Below are positions 1 through 7,859 of a stretch of 64,000 nt of DNA, one piece after another. The DNA is taken from positions 1,178,001-1,242,000 of the forward strand of contig NZ_CP073586.1 in assembly GCF_022267555.1 (NCBI RefSeq). The letters run 5' to 3'. Source of the stretch: Proteiniphilum propionicum (GTDB lineage: Bacteria; Bacteroidota; Bacteroidia; Bacteroidales; Dysgonomonadaceae). Position 1 is the first letter of the stretch. Each line of letters opens with the position of its first letter. Both the position numbers and the translations under genes were made by a program. The notes beneath the pieces were generated by a model. It did not search any database, was not told the DNA's origin, and saw only the letters and a list, made by a program, of their open reading frames with translations.

Positions 1-1914
1 GTCGTTGCGTCCTGTTAATTCAAGAAACAACTGGTCTCTCCAAGCAAAATTCAGAATTGCCGACAACCCAAAAGCCTGATTGTTCCTTGGTGTATAATCG
101 AATTTAGGTGTTATTCTGTTTGTTGAATTGGAAAAAGCAAAAACAGCGGGAGAAACAAGCCCTCCGTTTGTCTCTTTATTCCAGGAGTGTGATTCTGTGT
201 TCCCATATAACTCAGCAGCCAAGATAGCATCAACAGTAATGGTTTCATCACTCAAATTAAGTTCATTATTCATTGTTTGCAACATTCCAAGAAAGTTGTA
301 AGAGCCAGAGATATTACCACCTCTACCATAGCCACCGCTACCTGTAGGTCCATAGTTTGCACCTGTTCCATAGGATTTCCACATTGTAGAGATACCGTAG
401 TAATTGTAGTTTCCCTGAATACTGGCCTGTAGTTTAGGTGCGATTTTTGCTCTTAATGTCAAATTACTCAACAATGAATTTTCAGAGCGCTCATTTAGGT
501 TCATATCGCGGTTATGCAAATAACCTCTAAGAGTACCCCAAGGGGTTGTGGTTTCAACAGCCTGGTTATCAGGATCTCTATAAAGGCTTTCATAGGCTTT
601 TATATCCATGTTTCGAGGGGTATGATAAGTACTCATCATACCTAAGTTTCCACCCCAATTCCATCCTCCCTGACTTGCTCCATTCTGGGCTTTAGAGAAT
701 GAGTAATTCAAGCCTGCTTCTAATGAGAAAACATCATTCAGATCTGTTAAACCTCTAAAAGAAATAGAATGTCTGTTAAAGTTATTTCTTTTGAATACCC
801 CATTATTATCAGTAAATGAATATGACAAGCGAAAAGAGGATTTTTCACCACCTCCGTTGACAGCAACATTAGTAGTACTGTTAAAACCGGATTTATATAG
901 GGCTTTCCAGTTATCAGGATGAGCAACAAACGGAGTGGATTGCCCATGAGGTAAGTACTGATTTATCATAGATCCGTCCATTTTTGGTCCGAAACTTATT
1001 GCGGTTTTTTGTAGGGAACCGTCTGCTAGAAATCCACCTTCATATCCATTATGAGGAGAACCTGCTCCATATACGTTTTGCAATTCAATTGGAGATTTGT
1101 AGATGTCCGTTGTTTCAAGAATCTGAGATATCTCAACTCCCAGTCCCTGCTTGCCATATTTCCCTCCTTTTGATTTAATAACAATTGCACCGTTCGCACC
1201 TCGTGACCCATAAAGAGCCGTTGCTGCAGCCCCTTTCAAGACAGTAACACTTTCGTAATCTGCCGGATTTAAGTTCTTTAGCTGAGATCCCCAGTCAGTT
1301 CCATCAAGTGCACCTCGTAAAGGTTCCTGAATAATCATTCCGTCAACAACAAAAATAGGAGAGTTGTTTTTATCTATTGATTTTGCTCCACGAATAGTGA
1401 TTGAGGAGCTAGAAGTAACGCCAGAGGCGCCCGTCAAGTTAATATCCAAGCCGGCTACTTTTCCTTGCAATGCTGTTATTGGATTAATTGCATTGATACG
1501 CTCAATTTCAGTAGTTGATACACTTGATGTTGCATACCCAACTGAGCGCGCCTGCTTTGTTATACCAAGCGCTGTTACAACAACTTCGCTAAGCAATTCC
1601 GTATCCTCAGTCATTACTACATTGATGCTGGTACGTCCGTTTACTGGGATCATCTCTGTTTTCATGCCAACATAGCTAAATACCAGGCTTGAATTGCCCG
1701 GAACTTTAGTGATCACATACTTTCCATCAATATCAGTCACAGTGCCATGTGTGGCGTCACTTTGAAGAACAATGGTAGCACCAATTATCGGTTCCCCCTT
1801 GTTGTCAGTGACCGTACCACGCACAGTAATCGTCTGCGCTGAAATAGAAATGGCCATAAAACTCAATATAAGAGTTATCATGCCCTTAAAACCTGATTGA
1901 TTTTTTCTTTTCAT
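1..1914 (-). CDS. SusC/RagA-family TonB-linked outer-membrane receptor (partial; C-terminus outside window)
   Basis: This open frame begins at ATG 1914 and runs off the left edge, so the first 638 codons are visible. It has a signal peptide (about residues 1-27, ending near ISAQ). A carboxypeptidase-regulatory-like domain follows (GTVTDNKGEPIIGATI, then GTVTDIDGKY). Next come a TonB-box-like stretch (LLSEVVVTALG) and a plug domain with the SusC/RagA signature (TIRGAKS, FVVDGMI, VLKGAAATALYGSRGANG). It lacks an STN domain, unlike the other SusC in this window, so it is probably not a sigma/anti-sigma signalling receptor. Family knowledge: it would form the TonB-driven barrel that imports glycans or peptides with a SusD lipoprotein, which would lie further left outside the window. 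The substrate cannot be told. Confidence 0.93.
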   Translation of the reverse strand, partial: MKRKNQSGFKGMITLILSFMAISISAQTITVRGTVTDNKGEPIIGATIVLQSDATHGTVTDIDGKYVITKVPGNSSLVFSYVGMKTEMIPVNGRTSINVVMTEDTELLSEVVVTALGITKQARSVGYATSSVSTTEIERINAINPITALQGKVAGLDINLTGASGVTSSSSITIRGAKSIDKNNSPIFVVDGMIIQEPLRGALDGTDWGSQLKNLNPADYESVTVLKGAAATALYGSRGANGAIVIKSKGGKYGKQGLGVEISQILETTDIYKSPIELQNVYGAGSPHNGYEGGFLADGSLQKTAISFGPKMDGSMINQYLPHGQSTPFVAHPDNWKALYKSGFNSTTNVAVNGGGEKSSFRLSYSFTDNNGVFKRNNFNRHSISFRGLTDLNDVFSLEAGLNYSFSKAQNGASQGGWNWGGNLGMMSTYHTPRNMDIKAYESLYRDPDNQAVETTTPWGTLRGYLHNRDMNLNERSENSLLSNLTLRAKIAPKLQASIQGNYNYYGISTMWKSYGTGANYGPTGSGGYGRGGNISGSYNFLGMLQTMNNELNLSDETITVDAILAAELYGNTESHSWNKETNGGLVSPAVFAFSNSTNRITPKFDYTPRNNQAFGLSAILNFAWRDQLFLELTGRND

Positions 1915-2206
1915 TCTCTAATTAGTTTGAAAAATTTAATAATTAATTAACAAATTGGCTTTTTCATTATTCAAATATAAATGCGTATAGAAATAAAAAA
2001 ATTCAGTGCAAGCTAAACCGAAGGCCTAGAGAAAAATTAGAATTTAATTTACCAAAAAATGAGTTTTACAAACAATTTAAGTAATATTGCACTTGCTGGT
2101 TGACTTTACAACTCTACACCCTTTATCAGACCTTTGTTATTTCATTATTTAATAGTACTTTCATAAGTAAATTATCAGTTTAAACTGTACTGTTCTGTGC
2201 TATAAT

Positions 2207-2245
2207 TACGCGGCAAAGATATGTTTATAAATTATAAAAAACAAA
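2207..2245 (-). promoter_or_regulatory. Promoter of the first susC-like gene
   Basis: On the minus strand a -33 TTTG (2245-2242) is followed after 20 nt by -7 TATCTTTG (2221-2214), a perfect Bacteroidetes promoter. Transcription would start near 2207-2210, leaving a leader of about 295 nt before the ATG at 1914. Confidence 0.7.
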
Positions 2246-2320
2246 TTTTATCTAATAATATGTCCTTTTTTTAAATTATTTGTTTATTTATGATGCTTTA
2301 TGACGAAATATTCAGTTTAT

Positions 2321-2358
2321 AAAAATTTCCGGATGGACTCTTCACAGGGTCCATCCGG
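2321..2358 (-). terminator. Intrinsic terminator after the NigD-like gene
   Basis: A perfect 10-bp stem (2329-2338 with 2349-2358, arm CCGGATGGAC) and a 10-nt loop are followed on the minus strand by AAATTTTT. It lies 60 nt past the NigD-like stop and separates it from the susC-like gene. T5 also follows on the plus strand, so it may work in both directions. Confidence 0.75.
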
Positions 2359-2418
2359 TTTTTGGAAAATCAAAAAGTCATATAAGAAATAGAACTAAAA
2401 TATTTGTGGTTTTGTAAT

Positions 2419-3153
2419 TTAATAGTATTCGTTTGATGAAATTACAGGTATCGGCATTTCAGATCTTGTTTGTGTCGCCGGTTGATTGTATCTGTATATT
2501 ACATCATACGTTGTGTCTCCTGTCCAGCCCTTTATCTTAATGGATAGTTTTATCGAGTCTGCTTCAGCAACCCTGAATGGTTTCAGGTCGAAGCAAACGA
2601 AACCTTCATAGAGCTTAGAACGTGTACTTTGATAAGAGTTGTGGCGGAATTCAAGTTCTATGGCATCTGGTGATGTCCCAGGGGATAAAGTGTTTTCTAC
2701 CAGATTGATTGCATGTGGCTTTACACCTCCATAGTTAAACATAAAAGAGACGTTCAAATAATCACCACCAACCCAAACAGCATTTGGTTTTATCGGATCG
2801 TCCCCGATGCTGTCTTTATTTTGCTCGTTAAGCTCAATTGCCTGTTTTGTGAGGATATTCCATATATCATTCACTTTTATATAGTGATCATAACCGCTTT
2901 GAACATCAGACAGGATTGTATAATTCAAAAATACGCGCTGGTTATATTTAGGAGTATATAACACTGCACTGGCAGCAGGCCAGAGTCGTTTGCCATTGTC
3001 AAGCAGCAATGAATATGCGTTTTCACCTTCAGGAACTACTGTGGCTATATCGATTCCGAAGTTCCCAAGCGACTTTGAATTATCGTCGCATGAAATATTG
3101 GCTAGAAAAATTCCAACTGAAAATATACCAAGTATTAAAAGCGTTTTTTTCAT
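2419..3153 (-). CDS. NigD-like lipoprotein
   Basis: A 244-residue secreted lipoprotein. The N-terminus is a lipoprotein signal peptide with the modified cysteine at residue 22 (LANISC, followed by DD). The rest matches the NigD-like layout: an N-terminal OB-like beta domain (about 40-110) and a C-terminal beta-sandwich with the motif NVSFMFNY and an acidic run SPDAIELEFRHN. NigD proteins are common in Bacteroidales and were named from a bacteriocin locus of Prevotella nigrescens, but their biochemical role is unknown. No bacteriocin genes are seen here. The gene stands alone between the YgiQ operon and the susC-like gene, with its own terminator. A 16-bp palindrome lies 25 nt upstream of the start. 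Confidence 0.75.
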   Translation of the reverse strand: MKKTLLILGIFSVGIFLANISCDDNSKSLGNFGIDIATVVPEGENAYSLLLDNGKRLWPAASAVLYTPKYNQRVFLNYTILSDVQSGYDHYIKVNDIWNILTKQAIELNEQNKDSIGDDPIKPNAVWVGGDYLNVSFMFNYGGVKPHAINLVENTLSPGTSPDAIELEFRHNSYQSTRSKLYEGFVCFDLKPFRVAEADSIKLSIKIKGWTGDTTYDVIYRYNQPATQTRSEMPIPVISSNEYY

Positions 3154-3177
3154 ACAGATTTATTCACTTTATACTTT

Positions 3178-3193
3178 AACGCAAATTTGCGTT
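3178..3193. repeat. 16-bp perfect palindrome upstream of the NigD-like gene
   Basis: AACGCAAATTTGCGTT reads the same on both strands and sits 25 nt before the NigD-like ATG. Its minus strand contains TTTG, which lies 19 nt before an imperfect -7 box (TAAATCTG) abutting the start codon. It is therefore a candidate operator overlapping a promoter. Confidence 0.4.
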
Positions 3194-3339
3194 TCATATG
3201 TTAGATGTAAAAAGGAGAAAAACGCTGCATGGAAAAATAACAAAACAGGTCATTTAACAATGTTTAACTGTTTGGTATGGATTATATTATATGTATATAA
3301 GAGATCTTGAGTTCTTGAATTTGTGATGATATGGCAATC

Positions 3340-5175
3340 TTATCCATTCGGATATAATTTATGGATTAGATCTGAACGTTTAATATGTTTTAACTCATTA
3401 ATGATCGAACGCTTATTTTTACGGTCATACCAGAAAAAAAATTGTCGCTGTGCATTTTTCTGATCTTTGGTTTTGGCAGTGTATACCCGTTCCAGTGTAT
3501 AAGGATGAAAGCCTGTATAATACATTTCAGTGGCCAGAGTCATAGGAGAAGGAGTAAAGTCCTGGACTTGTTCAAGCCTGAAATTCAAACTTTTGGTAAT
3601 TGCTGCCAGCTCAGCCATATCCTCCTTGCTACATCCAGGGTGTGAGGATATGAAATATGGGATGAGCTGTTGATTGAGATTGTGTTTTTTGTTCAGTTCA
3701 TCAAAAATACGGTTGAATTGGTAAAACAGGCTGAAAGAGGGTTTCCTCATAATGTTCAACGTTGTATTAGACGTATGTTCAGGCGCAACCTTCAGACGGC
3801 CCGAGACATGCCTGGTGAAAAGCTCCTCCAGATATGTCCGTGCAGCGGCGTTACTTGTCTCATCGTTGCTATTGTGAAGCAGTAAATCGTAACGGATCCC
3901 GCTTCCAATAAAAGATTTTTTTACTCCAGGCAGGTTGTCAACCGAGCGATAAATATGAAGTAGGGAGCTATGGTCAGTATTAAGGTTGAAGCAGATTTTG
4001 GGATGGATACATGACGGTTTCTTGCATTTAGCGCAAATGGACATGTCTTTTCCATGCATCCCGTACATGTTTGCCGAAGGACCTCCCAGATCACTGATAT
4101 AGCCTTTGAAATCTGGCATTTCAGTAATTTTACCGACTTCTCTCAGGATAGATTTTTTGGAGCGCGAAGCTATAAACTTCCCCTGGTGGGCTGAGATTGT
4201 ACAGAACGCGCAGCCACCGAAACAGCCGCGATGGAGGTTCACTGAGAATTTGATCATCTCGTATGCCGGAATTTGTTTTCCCCTGTATTTTGGATGTGGA
4301 AGACGAGTGTATGGAAGATCGAACGATGCATCTATCTCCTCTTCCTTCATTGGGGGAAAAGGAGGATTTACCACGACTGTTTTGTTATCTGCCTCTTGTA
4401 AGATGCGTGCAGCAGACAAGCGGTTGGACTGCTCTTCAACCACGCGGAAGTTTTTGGCCTGTTTCAATTTCTCTTTTTCACACTCTTCATGAGTGTAGAG
4501 AACAACCTCTTCGTCAAAAGGATTCTGAGGAACGCTTTTCCCGGAACTGATATAAGCTGTTTGCGGAATGTCATATATTTCTCCAATCTTTCTGCCTTTG
4601 CCAATTTCGTGCACCAGTTGTTTCAGCGGCAGTTCACCCATGCCGTATATTAAAAGGTCGGCGCTTGTGCCGGCGAGAATAGGTTTATGCAGCTTGTCGT
4701 CCCAGTAGTCGTAATGGCTCACCCGTCTAAGTGAAGCCTCCACTCCTCCAATAATTATTGGGGTTTCGGGATACAACTCTTTAAGGATATTTGTGTAAAC
4801 GGTAACTGCTCTGTCGGGACGCATGCCAGAACGGCCATCAGGGGTATATGCATCGTTTGAGCGAAGGCGTTTGTTGGCTGTATAATGGTTAATCATTGAA
4901 TCCATTACACCAGCTGTAACTGCGAAGAAGAGGCGCGGCACACCCAGCTTCCTGAAATCTCGCAGATCGTCTCTCCAGTTGGGTTGCGGAACAATAGCCA
5001 CACGAAGCCCTTCACTTTCGAGCAAACGCCCTATAACGGCTGTCCCAAATGAGGGGTGGTCGATATAGGCATCGCCCGAAAAAAGTACCACATCAGCATA
5101 GTCCCATCCGCGAAGTTTCATTTCTTTCTTAGTGGTGGGAAGCCAGTCGGTAAGCCTGTGCGATACCTGATCCAT
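3340..5175 (-). CDS. YgiQ family radical SAM protein
   Basis: A 611-residue radical SAM enzyme of the YgiQ (UPF0313) family. The SAM-binding cluster motif CxxxCxxC is at residues 318, 322 and 325 (GCFGGCAFC), preceded by a long B12-binding-like N-terminal domain. A second cysteine-rich patch (CAKCKKPSC) follows. The reaction catalysed by YgiQ proteins is not established. The start chosen is ATG 5175 (MDQVSHRL), not the more upstream in-frame position inside the sulP gene: it falls 4 nt after the sulP stop and gives the usual family N-terminus. The tight spacing indicates co-transcription with sulP. Confidence 0.9.
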   Translation of the reverse strand: MDQVSHRLTDWLPTTKKEMKLRGWDYADVVLFSGDAYIDHPSFGTAVIGRLLESEGLRVAIVPQPNWRDDLRDFRKLGVPRLFFAVTAGVMDSMINHYTANKRLRSNDAYTPDGRSGMRPDRAVTVYTNILKELYPETPIIIGGVEASLRRVSHYDYWDDKLHKPILAGTSADLLIYGMGELPLKQLVHEIGKGRKIGEIYDIPQTAYISSGKSVPQNPFDEEVVLYTHEECEKEKLKQAKNFRVVEEQSNRLSAARILQEADNKTVVVNPPFPPMKEEEIDASFDLPYTRLPHPKYRGKQIPAYEMIKFSVNLHRGCFGGCAFCTISAHQGKFIASRSKKSILREVGKITEMPDFKGYISDLGGPSANMYGMHGKDMSICAKCKKPSCIHPKICFNLNTDHSSLLHIYRSVDNLPGVKKSFIGSGIRYDLLLHNSNDETSNAAARTYLEELFTRHVSGRLKVAPEHTSNTTLNIMRKPSFSLFYQFNRIFDELNKKHNLNQQLIPYFISSHPGCSKEDMAELAAITKSLNFRLEQVQDFTPSPMTLATEMYYTGFHPYTLERVYTAKTKDQKNAQRQFFFWYDRKNKRSIINELKHIKRSDLIHKLYPNG

Positions 5176-5179
5176 ATTG

Positions 5180-6901
5180 TTATGATTTGCGTATATTTTC
5201 CTTTTTAAGCTTTTTATCAAGTTGTTTTGCTCTCTCCACTGCCTCATGTATATTTGGGCAAATATTCTCTTCACCCACAATCATGGGGATGTATGACTTG
5301 TATAGAGATTCGCGTACATTGTCTTTTACTCCTGATAAAATGACTTGAATCTTCTCTTTACGGGAATTTTTACAAAGGTTTTCAAGGTTGTTAAGCCCTG
5401 TGGAATCGATAAACGGCACTTTCCGCATGCGAATAATCCGTATATTGGGATGATCACCTATTTCACGCATCTTCTCATCAAACTTATTGGCGACGCCAAA
5501 GAAGAACGGCCCCTCAATTTCGTAAACCTCTACACCTTGAGGAAGATACAGAATATCTTCCTTAAAGTCACCCGAGTGCGATTCTACCTCTTTAGAAACA
5601 TTTATCTTTCCCGTAGTGTGCGATATTTTTGTACTTTCGTTCATTCTCTTCAGAAAGCCAAATATGGCAAGCATCAATCCTACTGCTATAGCAACAGTAA
5701 GGTCGAAAATCACAGTCAGGAAAAATGTTGTAAGGAGTATGGCAAGAGTAGATCGTGACTGTTTTGTAAGTGAGATAAATGTGCGCCATTCACTCATATT
5801 ATATGCCACAACCACAAGTACACCTGCCAGGCAAGCCATGGGTATATGTTTTGTCAGATCACCCAGGAACAACACAATTAGCAAGAGTACAATTGAATGG
5901 ATAATACCTGCTACAGGAGTTTTCCCACCATTGTTGATGTTTGTCATTGTGCGCGCAATAGCGCCTGTTGCCGGGATTCCGCCGAAAAAAGGTGTTATGA
6001 TATTTGCAACACCCTGTGCTACCAGCTCCATGTTGGAGTTGTGCTTGTGACCTGTCACGCCATCGGCTACCGTTGCAGACAATAGCGACTCTATTGCACC
6101 CAGCATGGCAATAGTGAAAGCTGCGGGAAACAATATGCGGATACTTGTCAGGGTCAATGGTACCTGCTCCACTTCCGGCAACTGGCTGTTGATGACAAAT
6201 CTGTCGCCAATAGTTTCTATACCGGTTATGCCGCCGTAAGTTTTCATAAGATAAACGGCTATAGTCATTACTATAATGGCTACCAGGGAGCCGGGAATTT
6301 TATTCGATATCTTTGGGGTGAAAACGATTATTGCCACACTTGTGAGTGCAATAAGAGCAGCCCACCAGTTCACGGTATTGAAATGTTGGAAATATATAGC
6401 CCATTTTTCCAGGAACCCCGACGGCAATTTCGGTGTTGTTAGACCGAAGAAATCTTTCATCTGAGTTGAAAAAATGGTAAGTGCAATACCGCTGGTAAAT
6501 CCAACTACAATGGGATAAGGTATGAACTTGATTACCGTTCCCAATTTTAAAAATCCCATAAGTATCAACATGGCACCGGCAAGAACAGTGGCAATAGCTA
6601 GTCCCTGCACACCGTACTGCTCAACAATACCATATACAATAACAATGAAAGCCCCGGTAGGCCCACCTACCTGTACTGTGCTTCCGCCCAGGAATGAGAT
6701 GATGAAACCTGCAATAATAGCAGTAATAATGCCTTTTTCGGGTGTCACCCCCGATGCTATACCAAAAGCAATGGCTAACGGCAGTGCTACAACACCTACT
6801 ATTAATCCTGCCATAATATCGGCAATGAATTTTTCTCTGTTGTAGGTTTTTAGAGACTGATATAGTGCCGGTTGAAAATCGTGTAGAAAATTTATTTGCA
6901 T
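5180..6901 (-). CDS. SulP/SLC26 family anion transporter with STAS domain
   Basis: A 573-residue inner-membrane transporter. The SulP membrane domain (about 20-420) opens with GLIVGVVALPLAIAFGIASG, typical of the first helices, followed by about a dozen hydrophobic segments. A cytoplasmic STAS domain covers about residues 435-555 and keeps the DSTG loop (PFIDSTGLNNLE) that carries the phosphorylatable serine in anti-sigma antagonists. Family members import sulfate, bicarbonate or dicarboxylates; the substrate cannot be deduced here. It heads a two-gene unit with the YgiQ gene. A -7 box lies just upstream, giving a leader of only about 13 nt. Confidence 0.92.
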   Translation of the reverse strand: MQINFLHDFQPALYQSLKTYNREKFIADIMAGLIVGVVALPLAIAFGIASGVTPEKGIITAIIAGFIISFLGGSTVQVGGPTGAFIVIVYGIVEQYGVQGLAIATVLAGAMLILMGFLKLGTVIKFIPYPIVVGFTSGIALTIFSTQMKDFFGLTTPKLPSGFLEKWAIYFQHFNTVNWWAALIALTSVAIIVFTPKISNKIPGSLVAIIVMTIAVYLMKTYGGITGIETIGDRFVINSQLPEVEQVPLTLTSIRILFPAAFTIAMLGAIESLLSATVADGVTGHKHNSNMELVAQGVANIITPFFGGIPATGAIARTMTNINNGGKTPVAGIIHSIVLLLIVLFLGDLTKHIPMACLAGVLVVVAYNMSEWRTFISLTKQSRSTLAILLTTFFLTVIFDLTVAIAVGLMLAIFGFLKRMNESTKISHTTGKINVSKEVESHSGDFKEDILYLPQGVEVYEIEGPFFFGVANKFDEKMREIGDHPNIRIIRMRKVPFIDSTGLNNLENLCKNSRKEKIQVILSGVKDNVRESLYKSYIPMIVGEENICPNIHEAVERAKQLDKKLKKENIRKS

Positions 6902-6920
6902 AACCTAATATAAAACGGTG

Positions 6921-6928
6921 CAAAGATA
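6921..6928 (-). promoter_or_regulatory. -7 promoter box for sulP-ygiQ
   Basis: TATCTTTG on the minus strand, 20 nt before the sulP ATG. No convincing -33 TTTG is seen at the right spacing. Confidence 0.5.
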
Positions 6929-6995
6929 GCAAAAAAAATCATGGAAGGCTAAATTCCCAATTTGGCATTAAAAAACCGCTTGATAATCACGAAAT

Positions 6996-7021
6996 AAAAA
7001 AAGGAGCGATTACACAGCTCC
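6996..7021 (-). terminator. Intrinsic terminator overlapping the end of the DUF4294 gene
   Basis: On the minus strand GGAGC (7021-7017) pairs with GCTCC (7007-7003) and is followed by T7. The stop codon (7012-7010) lies in the hairpin loop, so coding sequence and terminator overlap. Confidence 0.65.
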
Positions 7022-7657
7022 CTGTTCAACAAGAATGCAAACACGTTCTGTTATGCGATCTTCACCGTAGGGATTATACCTAACTTTGAGGCTATTGCCA
7101 AACATACTGGCGAAAACATTGTATGACCATGCTTTAAAACTTCCCATGAAAGCATCAATTATATGGTATGAAGATGAGTTGGTCTCCCTGTCAACAAGCT
7201 TCATTAAAAGTTGTCCCTGTGAACGAGTCAGTTTTTTCATCTTTGGTGTATACTCTGCCTTTAATTCCCTTTCCATTGACTCCAGATGACGCTGTCGTGA
7301 TTTATCGTTTGGAAGCGTCTCCATATATTCGTACGTTTCCAGGATAATACCTGCGATTTCTTTTGCATAAGGCAGAGTTTTTTTTACATCACGGATAAGT
7401 TTGGTGTATGCTATTTGATCTTTTGTGCTTCGGAAGGTTATGGGCGAATATTTTATAAAATCCCTAAGCCACATGCATGCAACGGTATCTTCTCCCAGAA
7501 TTACAGCGGGATAAACGTTAGGCATTAAATATATAGTAGAGACGGAGCCCTCTGAATCGGGATTCAGACTGGCAGCATAGAATCCCTGTGCTTTTGTCAT
7601 AAATGGCAAAAGAGCTGTGAACAGCATTACCGGAAATATGTGCAAACGTCTTTTCAT
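7010..7657 (-). CDS. DUF4294 domain-containing secreted protein
   Basis: A 215-residue protein with a signal peptide (about 1-23, ending MTKAQ) and a DUF4294 body. Typical features are NVYPAVILGEDTVACMWLRDF, then an alpha-helical stretch rich in charged residues and a conserved run around KKLTRSQGQLLMKLVDRET. DUF4294 proteins are restricted to Bacteroidetes and have no known function; they are expected to be periplasmic. The gene is a single transcription unit with a -7 box almost touching the start codon and a terminator overlapping its stop. Confidence 0.85.
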   Translation of the reverse strand: MKRRLHIFPVMLFTALLPFMTKAQGFYAASLNPDSEGSVSTIYLMPNVYPAVILGEDTVACMWLRDFIKYSPITFRSTKDQIAYTKLIRDVKKTLPYAKEIAGIILETYEYMETLPNDKSRQRHLESMERELKAEYTPKMKKLTRSQGQLLMKLVDRETNSSSYHIIDAFMGSFKAWSYNVFASMFGNSLKVRYNPYGEDRITERVCILVEQGAV

Positions 7658-7664
7658 AATGACA

Positions 7665-7672
7665 CAAAGATA
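7665..7672 (-). promoter_or_regulatory. -7 promoter box for the DUF4294 gene (near-leaderless)
   Basis: TATCTTTG on the minus strand ends 7 nt before the ATG at 7657. With the usual 4-7 nt to the transcription start, the mRNA would begin within a few nucleotides of the start codon. Confidence 0.5.
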
Positions 7673-7806
7673 ATGGCTAAGATTAATCTGATCGTAAAAA
7701 AAGTCGTTAAGTGTAGTTAATTAAGCTTCGAGTTTTTAGATTGTTAAGTGAATATTTCAGAAAGGGATTAACGAAAAAAAGTAGGAAAGAAAATAAATAT
7801 CATTGT

Positions 7807-7841
7807 TTTGAAAAAAAATTGGGGAAAATATCTTACTTTTG
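7807..7841 (+). promoter_or_regulatory. Promoter of the acyl-CoA synthetase gene
   Basis: -33 TTTG (7807-7810) and -7 TACTTTTG (7834-7841) with 23-nt spacing, at the long end of the accepted range. Transcription would begin near 7847, so the TTG at 7839 cannot be the start codon; this supports ATG 7860. Confidence 0.6.
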
Positions 7842-7859
7842 ATAATAAAAACAACAACA

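Noticed and set aside
4106-4492. Plus-strand frame opposite the YgiQ gene
   Set aside because: It is an antisense shadow of a well-supported coding region, without motifs or promoter.
7839-7859. TTG start for the acyl-CoA synthetase
   Set aside because: The codon lies inside the -7 promoter box, upstream of the expected transcription start.
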